Of a stretch of DNA of 64,000 nt, positions 8,618-18,062 are shown piece after piece (positions within the stretch are counted from its first letter, which is position 1; each line of letters begins with the position of its first letter). The notes beneath the pieces were generated by a model. The model did not search any database and was not told where the DNA came from. It was given only the letters and a program-made list of their open reading frames with translations. The stretch lies in the NCBI GenBank assembly GCA_900129675.1, contig FSRD01000001.1:6375501-6439500 (forward strand), written 5' to 3'. The position numbers and the translations under genes are program-made. The stretch is from Bradyrhizobium erythrophlei (GTDB taxonomy: Bacteria; Pseudomonadota; Alphaproteobacteria; Rhizobiales; Xanthobacteraceae).

Positions 8618-11600
8618 ATGGACCTCGGGAATTGGCTGCGGACCTTAGGTCTCGAACGCTTTGAGGCCACGTTCCGCGAAAATGCAATCGACGAAACGGT
8701 GCTGTCTGATCTGACGGAAGATCACCTGCGCGAGCTCGGCCTTCCCCTCGGCGCGCGGATCAAACTTCTCAAAGCCATTGCAGCACTCCCGAAGAAAACG
8801 ACGATCGGCGCGCCGGCCGGAATGGCGGTTTCCAGTGCGCCGGGCGATGCTGCGGAGCGTCGTCAGGTCACCGTGATGTTCAGCGATCTCGTAGGCTCGA
8901 CGGCGCTGTCGACGCGCATGGACCCCGAAGACTTGCGCAAGCTCATCTCGGCTTATCAGAAATGTGTCACTGAAACAGTGCAGCGCTACGGAGGATTTGT
9001 CGCGAAATACATGGGCGATGGTGTGCTGGTCTATTTCGGCTACCCGCAGGCTCATGAGGACGATGCCGAGAGGGCCGTGAGGTCGGCCTTGGACCTTGTC
9101 GCGGCGGTGGCGAAATTGAAGACCAACACGCGGTTGCAGACCCGCGTCGGAATTGCCACGGGCATGGTGGTGGTCGGCGACCTCGTCGGATCCGGCGAGG
9201 CCCAGGAGCGAGGCATCGTCGGCGAGACGCCCAACCTCGCGGCCCGGCTGCAAGGGCTCGCCGAACCGGACATGGCTGTTATCGCGGACTCCACAAGAAG
9301 GCTTCTGGGCAATCTGTTCGAGTTGCGTGATCTTGGTCACCAGGAGCTCAAGGGACTCGCGGGTGCGGTGCAGGTCTGGGCTGCACTGCGACCGGCGTCT
9401 GTAGAAGGCCGGTTTGAAGCCTTTCACGGTGGGGACCTCTTTTCGTTTGTCGGACGGGAGGAGGAATCGCAGTTGCTGCGGCGGCGGTGGTCCAGGGCCA
9501 AGGGTGGCGAAGGCCAGGTCGTGCTGATTTCCGGGGAGGCCGGAATTGGCAAATCCCGACTGGCCGCGGTGTTGCTGGAACAGATCAAAGAGGAGCCGCA
9601 TGCACGGCTGCGCTGCTTTTGCTCGCCGCAGCGTACGAACAGTGCGCTCTCTCCGATTATCGGCCATATGGAACGGGCAGCCGGATTGAAGCACGACGAT
9701 AGCGCGCAGGCGAAGCTCGATAAGCTCGATGTCCTGTTGGCGCAGAGCGCGACGTCGCCAGGTGATTCAGCCCTGCTCGCCGAGCTGCTGTCACTTCCGA
9801 ACGACGGTCGCTATCCCCAACTCACGCTTGACCCGCAGCAGCGTCGGCAGAGAACACTGGAGGCGCTTGTCACCCAAATCGGGTCGCTTTCGAGGTTCGC
9901 CCCTGTGCTGATGATTTTCGAGGATGCACACTGGACCGATCCCACCAGTCTCGAGCTGACTGGCCGCATTCTTGAGCGTATCGTGGCGCTTCGTGTGTTG
10001 CTGATCATTACGTTCCGACCGGAATTCGAGCCGCCGTGGATCGGGCTTCCGCATGTGACCGCAGTCACCCTCAATCGGCTTGGCCGACGGGACATCGACG
10101 CCATCATTGACCGGATTGTCGGCAACAAGCTTCTGCCGACTGGTATCCGCGAGGACATGATTGATCGGACCGATGGCATTCCCTTGTTCATCGAGGAAAT
10201 GACAAAGGCGGTGCTGGAGGCGGAGAGTGAGGAGGAGGCGCGAAGAACGACGGCCGCGATTCCATCGTCGAGGCTCGAAATCCCCGCAACGCTGCACGCC
10301 TCGTTGATGGCACGTCTGGATCGGCTTGGTCCCGCCAAGGAGCTCGCGCAGATCGGCTCTGCGATCGGCCGGGAATTCTCCCATGCGCTTATGGAGGCCG
10401 TGGCAGGCACATCGCAGGCAGAGCTGGAGATCGCGCTGCATCGGCTGATTAGCGCCGGCCTGCTGTTCCAGCAGGGTGTCCCGCCGCACGCGCATTATCT
10501 GTTTAAGCATGCCCTCGTGCAGGATGCGGCCTACAGCACGCTGCTGCGCGAGCACCGGCGCGCATTGCATGCCAGGATCGCGGAAATCCTCGAAACTCGT
10601 TTCGCGGACAGAATTGAGCTTCAGCCGGAGCTTTTGGCGCGCCACTGCACTGAAGCCGGACTGATCGAGAAGGCCGCGGGCCTCTGGGCAAAGGCCGGAG
10701 ACCGATCATTGGAGCGCGCGGCGTTGCCTGAGGCTGCAGAGCAGCTGAACCGCGCACTCTCCTTGATCGCTTCCTTGCCGTCGACGCCAGCTCTTAGGCG
10801 CGAAGAAATCAAGCTGCAGGTCGCGCTGATCACCCCCCTCATGCACTTTCGAGGGTATGGCGCTGCCGAAACCAAGGCAGCGGCGCTGCGGGCGCGGACG
10901 TTGATTGAACAGGCAGAAGCGCGCGGGGAAACTCCCGAAGATCCGCTCCTGTTGTTTTCCGTGCTGTACAGCTTTTGGGTTGCTAACTTCAACGGTTTCC
11001 ACGCTGACGCTGTAACCGAGCTTGCTGCGCAGTTTCTGAGGCGTGCCGAGGAACAGAAAGCTGCCACCCAGCAAATGCTAGGGCACCGACTCGTTGGCGT
11101 TTCGCAGGCAACGATTGGAAATCTTGCAGAAGCATTAGAGCATTTCGATCGCGCGATCGCGTCTTACAATCCCAGGGAGCATCGGCAGCTCGCAGCGAGG
11201 TTCGGGCAGGATATCCGCGTTGCCGCGCTCTGCTATCGATCATGGATCCGATGGATGCTCGGATATCCAGAAGCCGCGCTGGCCGATGCAAAAAGCGCGG
11301 TCGCGGAAGCCCGGGACGTGGGCCAGGGAGTGCCGTTGATGTATTCTCTGTACTTCACGTCATACGCCCTTATTCATTGCGGAGAGTACGAGGCCGCGAA
11401 CGTACAACTCGATGAACTTATTCCACTGGCGACAGAAAAGAATGCCGCACAGTGGAGAGGAGGCGGCATGATGCACCGGGGCTGCATACAGGCGCTGACC
11501 GGCAAGCCGTCCGATGCGATTACGATGATCCCCGCAGGCATTGCTGCCTGGCAATCGAGCGGCTCGGTCGTGTTTATTCCATGGTACGTTTCCCATATGG

Positions 11601-11980
11601 CGAGAGCATGCGCCGAACTCGGCCAGTTCGACGATGCGTGGCGGCACGTCAACGAAGCTTTCAGGGCGATTGAAACGACCGGCGAGACGTGGTGTGAATC
11701 CGACATCCATCGCACGGCCGGGGATATCGCATTGTTGGCTCCCGAGCCGGAGGTCAATAAAGCAGAAATACATTTTTCACGTGCGCTTGCGGCCGCAAGA
11801 GAGCAACAAGCAAGGTCTTGGGAACTGCGGGCTGCGACGAGTCTCGCGCGGCTCTGGTACGATCGAGGCGAGCGCAACAAGGCCGGCGAGCTGCTCGCAC
11901 CTGTTTACGGTTGGTTTAGCGAGGGCCTCCAAACGCTCGACCTGAAACAGGCCAAGGGGCTGCTCGATGAGCTCGCTTGA
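8618..11980 (+). CDS. SAM domain / class III nucleotide cyclase / AAA ATPase / TPR signalling protein
   Basis: 1120 residues from ATG 8618 (GGGAGG 8 bases upstream; an in-frame start at 8579 lacks a site). Order: SAM domain at about 1-60 (WLRTLGLERFEATFRENAID), class III cyclase homology domain at about 84-260 with both metal-binding aspartate motifs (VMFSDLVGSTAL and KYMGDGVLVYFG) and the dimer-interface NLAARLQGLA. An AAA/STAND-type ATPase follows with Walker A GEAGIGKS near 306 and Walker B-like LMIFEDAHW, then a long helical TPR region to the end. Such proteins are expanded in Bradyrhizobium. It is probably a soluble cytoplasmic enzyme making cAMP under control of the ATPase/TPR part; the signal is unknown. 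Confidence 0.85.
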   Translation: MDLGNWLRTLGLERFEATFRENAIDETVLSDLTEDHLRELGLPLGARIKLLKAIAALPKKTTIGAPAGMAVSSAPGDAAERRQVTVMFSDLVGSTALSTRMDPEDLRKLISAYQKCVTETVQRYGGFVAKYMGDGVLVYFGYPQAHEDDAERAVRSALDLVAAVAKLKTNTRLQTRVGIATGMVVVGDLVGSGEAQERGIVGETPNLAARLQGLAEPDMAVIADSTRRLLGNLFELRDLGHQELKGLAGAVQVWAALRPASVEGRFEAFHGGDLFSFVGREEESQLLRRRWSRAKGGEGQVVLISGEAGIGKSRLAAVLLEQIKEEPHARLRCFCSPQRTNSALSPIIGHMERAAGLKHDDSAQAKLDKLDVLLAQSATSPGDSALLAELLSLPNDGRYPQLTLDPQQRRQRTLEALVTQIGSLSRFAPVLMIFEDAHWTDPTSLELTGRILERIVALRVLLIITFRPEFEPPWIGLPHVTAVTLNRLGRRDIDAIIDRIVGNKLLPTGIREDMIDRTDGIPLFIEEMTKAVLEAESEEEARRTTAAIPSSRLEIPATLHASLMARLDRLGPAKELAQIGSAIGREFSHALMEAVAGTSQAELEIALHRLISAGLLFQQGVPPHAHYLFKHALVQDAAYSTLLREHRRALHARIAEILETRFADRIELQPELLARHCTEAGLIEKAAGLWAKAGDRSLERAALPEAAEQLNRALSLIASLPSTPALRREEIKLQVALITPLMHFRGYGAAETKAAALRARTLIEQAEARGETPEDPLLLFSVLYSFWVANFNGFHADAVTELAAQFLRRAEEQKAATQQMLGHRLVGVSQATIGNLAEALEHFDRAIASYNPREHRQLAARFGQDIRVAALCYRSWIRWMLGYPEAALADAKSAVAEARDVGQGVPLMYSLYFTSYALIHCGEYEAANVQLDELIPLATEKNAAQWRGGGMMHRGCIQALTGKPSDAITMIPAGIAAWQSSGSVVFIPWYVSHMARACAELGQFDDAWRHVNEAFRAIETTGETWCESDIHRTAGDIALLAPEPEVNKAEIHFSRALAAAREQQARSWELRAATSLARLWYDRGERNKAGELLAPVYGWFSEGLQTLDLKQAKGLLDELA

Positions 11981-11999
11981 CTTGTATTTATCTAACGGA

Positions 12000-12130
12000 C
12001 GGTGGTCCGCTAATGGCAGGTTTGAGACATGCCGACAGACCCTAAACATGTCTGTTAACAAGGCGAGACCGGAAGTGGCCGATCGACTGCCAGCGCGGCT
12101 GCATTTGACCCGTTTCGGACTTGGGCATAG
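12000..12130. repeat. Degenerate dispersed repeat in a 437-base intergenic stretch
   Basis: GGTCCGCTAATGGCAGGTTT, GAGACATGCCGACAG and ACCGGAAGTGGCC resemble the repeat cores near 8.4 and 16 kb but have drifted. The remainder of 11981-12417 shows no gene; a ribosome site GGAG at 12406 belongs to the next gene. Confidence 0.35.
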
Positions 12131-12417
12131 CCGGACATCGGCCCACAATTCTGATATATACCATTCAAATTTCCCCGAGCTTGGGGGGCGTCTTGAGCAG
12201 CGAACACGTAGAGCGGCCGCTGGCAGCTACTCTGGCCGCGGACGTTCGCGGGCATCGCAGGTCCGCACAAATACAGCGGCAAGGACATGGCGAACTCGCA
12301 CGGGAACCTGCCAGTTTTCGCATAGTTGGAACTACGAGGCTTTAGTATTGCGGTTGTACGCGCTGCAATTAAGGCATGCCGCGATGTCCATCGGCCGACG
12401 CGTCTGGAGTGACGAGC

Positions 12418-13740
12418 ATGATGTCGACGAAAATACCCCTTTGGCTTCGCTTTTTCCTGCTTGTCAGCGTAGCCGTCTTTGCGGCAGGCGCAGGTCTCCT
12501 TGCCTATCGGTACTATACTCATCCGGTAACGCTTAACGTGGCGGTCGGCTCGATCGACGGTGAGGCTGCCAAGGCGATGTCAGCCATAGCGAACGAGTTC
12601 GTTTCAACGAACGCGCCGGTACGGCTCAAAGTCATCGACAGCGGCACGGCGCTTGAGGCCGCTAACGCTTTTTCCGCGGGCAAAGTCGATCTCGCCGTGG
12701 TTCGCGGCGATGTCGGCGATTTGTCTCAGGCGCAAGCCGTCGTCGTCGTCAGCCATATGGTCGTGCTGATCATCGCGCCGCCCGGATCTTCCATCGACAG
12801 CATCGAAAGTCTGAAGGGACGTACAGTCGGTGTGGTCGGCGGCGCAGCGAACGCCAAGATTGTCGATGTGCTCACCAAGGAATACGATCTGGCGAGCGCA
12901 AAAGTTGCGTTCAAGAACCTTGCTTTGACGGATGTGCGGCAAGCCATTCAGTCAAAACAGGTCAGTGCGCTGCTTGTCGTGATTCCCCTGGCCGAAAAAT
13001 ATCTCTCGCTCGTTCGCGGCTTTTTTCAGCTGGATCACAAGAAGGCGCCGGTGCTGATCCCAATCGAATCGGCGGCGGCAATTGCAGAGGGCGAACGTGC
13101 CTTTGAAAGTTTCGACGTCCCGAAGGGCACGCTGCGGGGAGCGCCGCCGGTTCCGGACGATGACCTGACGACGTTGAGGACCTCGTTATATCTGGTGGCG
13201 CAGAAGAAGCTCGGCACTGATCTCGTCACCAGCCTGACCCAGGCGATCATGAGGGTGCGCAGGGATCTTCTGCGCGAGCAGCCCATTTTCGCGCAGATCA
13301 CCGCGCCCAGCACCGACCAGGATGCCTACCTTCCGCTGCACCCTGGAGCAGCAGCCGTCTACAACAGCACCACGCAGAGTTTTATGGATGAATACGGCAA
13401 CTGGATCTATCTGACGCCGATGGTGCTGGGCGGCGTGGCCACCATGCTTGCCACGGCGTGGAATTTTCTCGGCATCGGCAAGTCCGCACCCGAAGGCCCG
13501 CTGGATTCCCTTTATGCCCTGGTGCGCCGGATTCGGAACGTCGACACTGAGGCCGAGCTGTCGGAGATCGAAGGGGAAATCGACAACATTCTAAAGGCGG
13601 AGCGCGCCAAATCGGCTGCCGGAGACGAGAGCGCGGTCGACGCTGTCACATTGAACGTGGCAGCCCATCGGCTGGAGAACCTGATTCACGACCGACGCAC
13701 ATTGATCGCCAGGGGAGCCGCAGTTGCCTCCGCGGCGTAG
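12418..13740 (+). CDS. TAXI-family TRAP transporter solute receptor-like, membrane-anchored
   Basis: 440 residues from ATG 12418 (GGAG 8 bases upstream; a second ATG follows directly). An N-terminal membrane segment (about 8-30, FFLLVSVAVFAAGAGLLAY) is followed by a periplasmic binding protein fold of the TAXI/NMT1 type (LNVAVGSIDGEAAKAMSAIA, KVDLAVVRGDVGDL, SIESLKGRTVGVVGG). A second membrane segment lies near 338-360 (WIYLTPMVLGGVATMLATAW), then a short cytoplasmic helical tail. Classical TAXI receptors are soluble, so the C-terminal anchor is notable but I believe common in Bradyrhizobium paralogues. No TRAP permease gene is nearby. The ligand is unknown. Confidence 0.75.
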   Translation: MMSTKIPLWLRFFLLVSVAVFAAGAGLLAYRYYTHPVTLNVAVGSIDGEAAKAMSAIANEFVSTNAPVRLKVIDSGTALEAANAFSAGKVDLAVVRGDVGDLSQAQAVVVVSHMVVLIIAPPGSSIDSIESLKGRTVGVVGGAANAKIVDVLTKEYDLASAKVAFKNLALTDVRQAIQSKQVSALLVVIPLAEKYLSLVRGFFQLDHKKAPVLIPIESAAAIAEGERAFESFDVPKGTLRGAPPVPDDDLTTLRTSLYLVAQKKLGTDLVTSLTQAIMRVRRDLLREQPIFAQITAPSTDQDAYLPLHPGAAAVYNSTTQSFMDEYGNWIYLTPMVLGGVATMLATAWNFLGIGKSAPEGPLDSLYALVRRIRNVDTEAELSEIEGEIDNILKAERAKSAAGDESAVDAVTLNVAAHRLENLIHDRRTLIARGAAVASAA

Positions 13741-13819
13741 GCGACACACCGCTAATTCGCGACACGCCGCGGTACCGGGATTGCCGGAACCACAGAATAA
13801 CGACCCAAGGAGAGCCGTC

Positions 13820-14048
13820 ATGAAGCATCTGATGATTCCCCTTATTGCTGGCAGGAAGCCTCATCGCCCTCAGCGCGATGGAGGTCGGCGCCGTCGTTTG
13901 CGCTCGTGGGGTGCTTCGCGCAGGCTGCGTCCCCGCCGGCGGGGCTGCCGTCGTGACGACGGCGCCCGTGGTGACAGCGCCGGTCGTCCGTCCTGCCGGT
14001 GCGGTTGTCGCGCCGCGCGCGCCCGTTGTTCGGCGCAGGGTGTACTGA
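13820..14048 (+). pseudogene. Small exported Ala/Val/Pro-rich protein, frameshifted
   Basis: An excellent ribosome site (AAGGAG at 13807) and ATG 13820 open MKHLMIPLIAG, but the frame then turns into arginine-rich nonsense. In the next frame the reading SLIALSAMEVGAVVCARGVLR continues to a stop at 14048, joining into a small signal-peptide protein with a repetitive VV/AP tail of a type I recognise from Bradyrhizobium. A one- or two-base indel near 13850 therefore broke it. A TTG at 13845 could restart the second frame, but that would lack the signal's basic start. Confidence 0.55.
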
Positions 14049-14190
14049 CAGGCCACGACGCATCAGGATGCTCCGTCAACGATACGCGGTAGAGACCGAG
14101 GCGCGCTCAGGCGAACGAGCTTGAGGCTACGGCCTAAAACTGGATGACCAACAGAGAGACGGCCGCTGCCTCGCGACACACTGGTGAATC

Positions 14191-14940
14191 ATGAATGCAA
14201 TCGCGTTATCGTGCATCACGTTTGTATGCATCTCTGGAGGCGCCCTGCTCGGTATGTTCCTTCCTGGGCATCACCTGAGCACAGATGACAAGGATGTGGT
14301 CAGGCTGGGCACAGGCCTCATCGGGACGATAGCCGCGCTTGTTCTCGGCTTGCTGATCGCCTCGGCGAAGGGCTCCTACGACACGCAGAGCACTCAAGTC
14401 ACGCAGATGACGAGTAGTGTTGTCGTGCTCGACAATCTGCTGGCGCAGTACGGACCGGAGACGAACGACGTACGCAATCTGTTGCGGCGCGGCGTCGTTG
14501 TTTTAGCCGATCGAATGTGGCGCGAGAAAAGTGCCGAGGTTGCCAAGGCGACCCCCTTCGAGGCAAGCGCCGCAAGCGACGCATTCTTTGCGAAGCTTCA
14601 GCAGCTTTCGCCGCAGAACGATTCCCAGCGCTCCCTGCAAGCCAGGGCCATACAGATCGCGACCGACATTGCGCAAACCCGCCTGCTGCTGTTCGCACAG
14701 ACGAACAACTCAATCCCAATGCCGTTTCTGGTGGTGCTGATTTTCTGGCTCACCATCATCTTTGGAAGCTTCGGCCTGTTTGCCAAACCCAGCGCAACCG
14801 TTTTCGGCTCGCTGTTCGTTTTTGCACTGTCGGCCGCCGGGGCGATTTACCTGGTCCTGGAGCTGGGTCAGCCATTTGCGGGTTTGATGCAAATTTCCAG
14901 CGCGCCACTGCGCAACGCCCTCACGCCGCTCAGTCCCTAA
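14191..14940 (+). CDS. DUF4239 (bestrophin-like) membrane protein
   Basis: 249 residues. Four hydrophobic segments: about 4-26 (ALSCITFVCISGGALLGMFL), 38-60 (LGTGLIGTIAALVLGLLIAS), 178-198 (PFLVVLIFWLTIIFGSFGLF) and 205-226 (TVFGSLFVFALSAAGAIYLV). A soluble helical loop between segments two and three carries the family pattern around LDNLLAQYGPET and LLRRGVVVLADRMW. This matches DUF4239, an inner-membrane family of unknown function with distant likeness to bestrophin channels. It stands alone; a truncated relative sits near 62.6 kb. Confidence 0.8.
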   Translation: MNAIALSCITFVCISGGALLGMFLPGHHLSTDDKDVVRLGTGLIGTIAALVLGLLIASAKGSYDTQSTQVTQMTSSVVVLDNLLAQYGPETNDVRNLLRRGVVVLADRMWREKSAEVAKATPFEASAASDAFFAKLQQLSPQNDSQRSLQARAIQIATDIAQTRLLLFAQTNNSIPMPFLVVLIFWLTIIFGSFGLFAKPSATVFGSLFVFALSAAGAIYLVLELGQPFAGLMQISSAPLRNALTPLSP

Positions 14941-15054
14941 GCCATTCGCATGATCGGGGTTGCCGGCCAGAGCAAGCCCCGACTGCTATCGCGGTCGTCG
15001 CGACCTGCTGCAGCGGCTTTTCGAATTGATCAAGATGCGCGTCGTGTTGATATG

Positions 15055-15130
15055 TCCAAATCTGGCACTTTTCAGACGTGGACTCGGTGCACCGGCATGT
15101 CCGCTAGCGAGGACAGAGCGGACAACAATA
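15055..15130. repeat. Dispersed intergenic repeat
   Basis: ATGTCCAAATCTGGCACTTT, TCAGACGTGGACTCGGTG and AGGACAGAGCGGACAAC follow the order seen in other copies. Confidence 0.45.
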
Positions 15131-15139
15131 TGAAGCGTT

Positions 15140-15463
15140 CTAGTGTGTGCCGATGGTGTTTGCCCATGCCCGACTGTCACCGCAGGCGCCGTCGAACATT
15201 TCGCAATTATAGGGAAAATTGCAGGGCTCGGGACCATAGACCGGGCCGTGATCGAACCCGGAGCAGTCGGTGGTCCTCAGGGGGAAGTGAGCAACCGGAC
15301 GACGCCTGTGATGCCTGGCGTCATAATTGCTGGCCTGAGCTACCGGTTGTTCTCGGCAGGTTGAACTGTTCCGACTGCAGCGAAGGGCCGACGCATCATT
15401 CGAGCCCGCACCTAACACAAAGATGATGATTACCGGAACCCACAGAGTTATCCGAAACAGCAT
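15140..15463 (-). CDS. Possible small exported Cys-rich protein
   Basis: Starting at ATG 15463 this frame gives 107 residues: a good signal peptide (MLFRITLWVPVIIIFVLGAG, cleavage near SNDASA) and a mature part with six cysteines spread evenly, ending in a Cys-rich stretch near PEPCNFPYNCEMFDGACGDS. The ribosome site is weak (ACAGG). The signal plus Cys spacing argue for a real secreted protein; the poor start and absence of a recognised family argue against. No function proposed. Confidence 0.4.
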   Translation of the reverse strand: MLFRITLWVPVIIIFVLGAGSNDASALRCSRNSSTCREQPVAQASNYDARHHRRRPVAHFPLRTTDCSGFDHGPVYGPEPCNFPYNCEMFDGACGDSRAWANTIGTH

Positions 15464-15720
15464 CGGCACACCTGTTCAAGCTGCTCAATCGCGGTGCGTC
15501 GATCCGTTCGAAGGTCATTTTCAATTCTTTCTGTCGTCGCACGGAACTGTGGTAGCAGTCCCGGAGTTCGAAGCAAGTAAGCAACGCTGACGCTTGGATA
15601 CTGTGGTTGACAATCTCAATCTCGCCGATGGCGCCCGCATTTACGCATCGCTGTCTCATGCGGCTTTTATGAAATCGGCGTCAGATTGCTCGCGAAATTG
15701 TTGCCGGCCATATTCACTGC

Positions 15721-15900
15721 ATGGATCAAGTGGTCTCGGGCCGACCTAAAGACCTAACCCATCCCGACAACGTTCTGTTTCATGTCGATGAGGCCAATGG
15801 CGGCTTTGTGGGGCAAAACGTCACTTACAAGTTCAAGATTGACGGACAGAAACTATCGATGGCGACGACTATCAAGAGTGCGATCGGGGGCGAGGTTTAA
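15721..15900 (+). CDS. Possible 59-residue hypothetical protein or gene fragment
   Basis: ATG 15721 to TAA 15900 encodes a compact sequence with beta-rich look (DNVLFHVDEANGGFVGQNVT, then YKFKIDGQKLSMATTIKSA). No ribosome site is evident and the frame runs upstream only to a TGA at 15670. It may be the surviving C-terminal part of a larger protein. Family not recognised. Confidence 0.3.
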   Translation: MDQVVSGRPKDLTHPDNVLFHVDEANGGFVGQNVTYKFKIDGQKLSMATTIKSAIGGEV

Positions 15901-15994
15901 GTTCTTTCCCACCTACGAACGAGCTGAGTAATCGGGCCGACTGCAAACGCCTTGTCGGCAACTGCAAGAAGTAGAGCCGCCTTTGTTGGATGGC

Positions 15995-16115
15995 GCCTAT
16001 TTGCACTTTTCGGATATGGCGCGATGTCCAACCTAAGTCTGCTTCCGAAGGTAAAGCGGAGGTGCGTATTGCGGTGCATGAGTCCGGAACTGGCACGAAA
16101 CGGACCAGTCCGGCC
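15995..16115. repeat. Dispersed intergenic repeat, longest copy
   Basis: Contains GCACTTTTCGGATATGG, CGATGTCCAACC, GTCTGCTTCCGAAGGTAAAG, then a second element GTCCGGAACTGGCACGAAAC. The two ends are partly inverted relative to each other, which would let the RNA or single strand fold. Confidence 0.5.
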
Positions 16116-16224
16116 GGTTAGATGATGTCCGTTGATCGGGGAAGTGGCGCGGCGGGGCCGTCAGGAGGGTTTTCGAAGCGGCCATCATTGCCACCCGATC
16201 TCAGTCGGCGGACTTGATCATTTC

Positions 16225-17544
16225 TCAAATCGCTTGCCGCAGCGACTTGAACGCGGCGCGAACCTCTCTGCTGAAAATCTCCGGCTGTTCCCACGCCGCG
16301 AAGTGACCGCCAGCCTCGGCCTGATGGAAATAGATCAGTTTGTGATAGGCCTTCTCCGCCCAGCTCCGCGGTGCCACAAAACTCTCGCCGGGGAACGCGG
16401 TCACGGCGGCCGGGATCGTGACTCCCGCGGGCAGATAGAGGTTGGTCTTGTTTTCCCAATAAAGGCGCGCGGACGAGATCGCAGTGTTGGTTAGCCAGTA
16501 CAACGTGATGTTGTCGAGCACGTCGTCGCGCGTTAGCGCGCCCGCGGAATGTCCGTTTACCGTGCGCCCGAGCACCGCCGAGGTCATCGCCGCGGCCGGC
16601 TGGGCATAGCCGTCGCCATGGTCAAGCAGCCAAGCTGCGAGGCCGGCCGGTGAATCCGTCAGTGCCGCCAGCGTTTGCGGCCGCGTGCCCATGATCTGCG
16701 CATAGGCGCGCCGCTTCGTGAACTGGAGCCTGAGCTGGTCGAAGGCGTGCTTCTCCTCCGCGGAAAGATTCGCCGGCGCGCCATTGCCGGATGCCACCGC
16801 CTTGAAGATCTCCGGCGGAACGATGCCGGGCAGGTTGACATGGACGCCGAGCAATTCCGGTGCGCCCAGTTTTGCCATTTCATTGGAGACCGGTGACCCC
16901 CAGTCGCCGCCTTGCGCCACGAATTTCTTGTAACCGAGGCGCTTCATCAGCACGACCCAGGCGCGCGCGATGCGCTGGGGATCCCAGCCGGTGGTCGTGG
17001 GCTTGCCGGAGAAGCCATAGCCCGGCATCGATGGAATCACGAGGTGGAAGGCATCCTCGGCGCCTCCGTCATGGGCGGTGGGATTGGTCAGGGGATCGAG
17101 GATCTTGAGCTGCTCGATGACGGAGCCGGGCCAGCCGTGCGTGACGATCATCGGCAACGCATTTTCGTGCTTCGAGCGGACGTGGATGAAGTGGATGTCG
17201 AGCCCGTCGATCTCGGTGATGAACTGCGGCAACGCGTTGAGCCGGGCTTCCACCTTGCGCCAGTCGTAGTCCGTGCGCCAGTAGCGCACGAGGTCTTGCA
17301 GCATCGCCAGCGGCACGCCCTGGCTGTCGTCGGCGACGGCCTCCTTCTCGGGCCATCGGGTCGCGGCCAGGCGTTGGCGAAGGTCAGTAAGATCGGATTC
17401 GGGAATATTGATGCGGAACGGACGGATCGCCTCACTAGGCGCGGTCTCGGCCGCCGATGCAGGAAACACGCTGGCAGCAGCGGCGGCAGCGATTCCGATG
17501 GCGGCGGTGCTCAGGAGTAGGCGACGGTCCAGCGAGTGGAGCAT
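16225..17544 (-). CDS. Exported epoxide hydrolase family protein
   Basis: 439 residues from ATG 17544 (AGGAG upstream). An export signal at 1-32 has a DRRLLLSTAAIG twin-arginine-like start and ends ASA. The N-terminal EHN domain typical of epoxide hydrolases follows (IRPFRINIPESDLTDLRQRL, RWPEKEAVADD). The alpha/beta-hydrolase core has the oxyanion motif THGWPGS, the nucleophile aspartate in QGGDWGS (near 213) and the catalytic His in AGGHFAAWE (near 413). Family members hydrolyse epoxides to diols; with a signal peptide it probably works in the periplasm. Start choice excludes an upstream in-frame GTG/ATG region with no ribosome site. It stands alone. Confidence 0.85.
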   Translation of the reverse strand: MLHSLDRRLLLSTAAIGIAAAAAASVFPASAAETAPSEAIRPFRINIPESDLTDLRQRLAATRWPEKEAVADDSQGVPLAMLQDLVRYWRTDYDWRKVEARLNALPQFITEIDGLDIHFIHVRSKHENALPMIVTHGWPGSVIEQLKILDPLTNPTAHDGGAEDAFHLVIPSMPGYGFSGKPTTTGWDPQRIARAWVVLMKRLGYKKFVAQGGDWGSPVSNEMAKLGAPELLGVHVNLPGIVPPEIFKAVASGNGAPANLSAEEKHAFDQLRLQFTKRRAYAQIMGTRPQTLAALTDSPAGLAAWLLDHGDGYAQPAAAMTSAVLGRTVNGHSAGALTRDDVLDNITLYWLTNTAISSARLYWENKTNLYLPAGVTIPAAVTAFPGESFVAPRSWAEKAYHKLIYFHQAEAGGHFAAWEQPEIFSREVRAAFKSLRQAI

Positions 17545-17710
17545 TGTTCTTCTCCTATTGGCCCAAGCCTGACCCACTGCGCGGCGATTTTACACTAAGA
17601 GGACGTTCGCCGAAAGATAGGATCATGGCGTTCTCCGATCCCCCCAATATCTGCTCACCGGGGCAAAGCAGACATTCCGCCGCAAGGCCGCGACTTCCGT
17701 TTTTGACCCT

Positions 17711-17865
17711 GGCTGTGTGAAAACGTAAAATCTTGCGAACGCTGGAGCATCTACTTCTCAGATCACGCGGCACTGGAGCTCAGTGTGCTCTCCGTAGTCT
17801 CAGAAGCGGCGTCAGAAGGAATGCGTTTCTCTGCAATTTGCGCGCCGTCGCGTTTTCACACAGCC
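17711..17865. mobile_element. 155-bp inverted-repeat element (MITE or insertion-sequence remnant)
   Basis: GGCTGTGTGAAAACG at 17711-17725 is repeated perfectly inverted at 17851-17865, with partial matching beyond (CCGTT outside both ends). The inside has no transposase. Terminal GGCTGTGTGAAAAC-type ends are familiar from insertion sequences, so this is either a miniature derivative or the collapsed ends of one. It lies in the 517-base gene-free stretch 17545-18062. Confidence 0.5.
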
Positions 17866-18062
17866 AAGACTCAGAACGGACGTTCCGGGTTTTCGCCGAG
17901 GTATAGCCGCTCCCTGATGTCCTTTCCGCATCAGCATCTCCATAGCTCCATCGGCAACTGCCAGCTGCGTGGCGGATTCGCGGCGATTGGGTGTCGAGAG
18001 GCGACACGACTATTTCGCAATCGCGGTTTAAGACGGATGAAAGAAAACAGGGGCAGCAAGAC

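Noticed and set aside
8645..9694. 349-codon leftward frame opposite the cyclase domain
   Set aside because: Antisense shadow; the forward strand carries the full cyclase motifs.
13845..14048. Complete small gene starting at TTG 13845
   Set aside because: The strong ribosome site points to ATG 13820 in another frame, and the TTG start would lose the basic end of the signal peptide; a frameshift is more likely.
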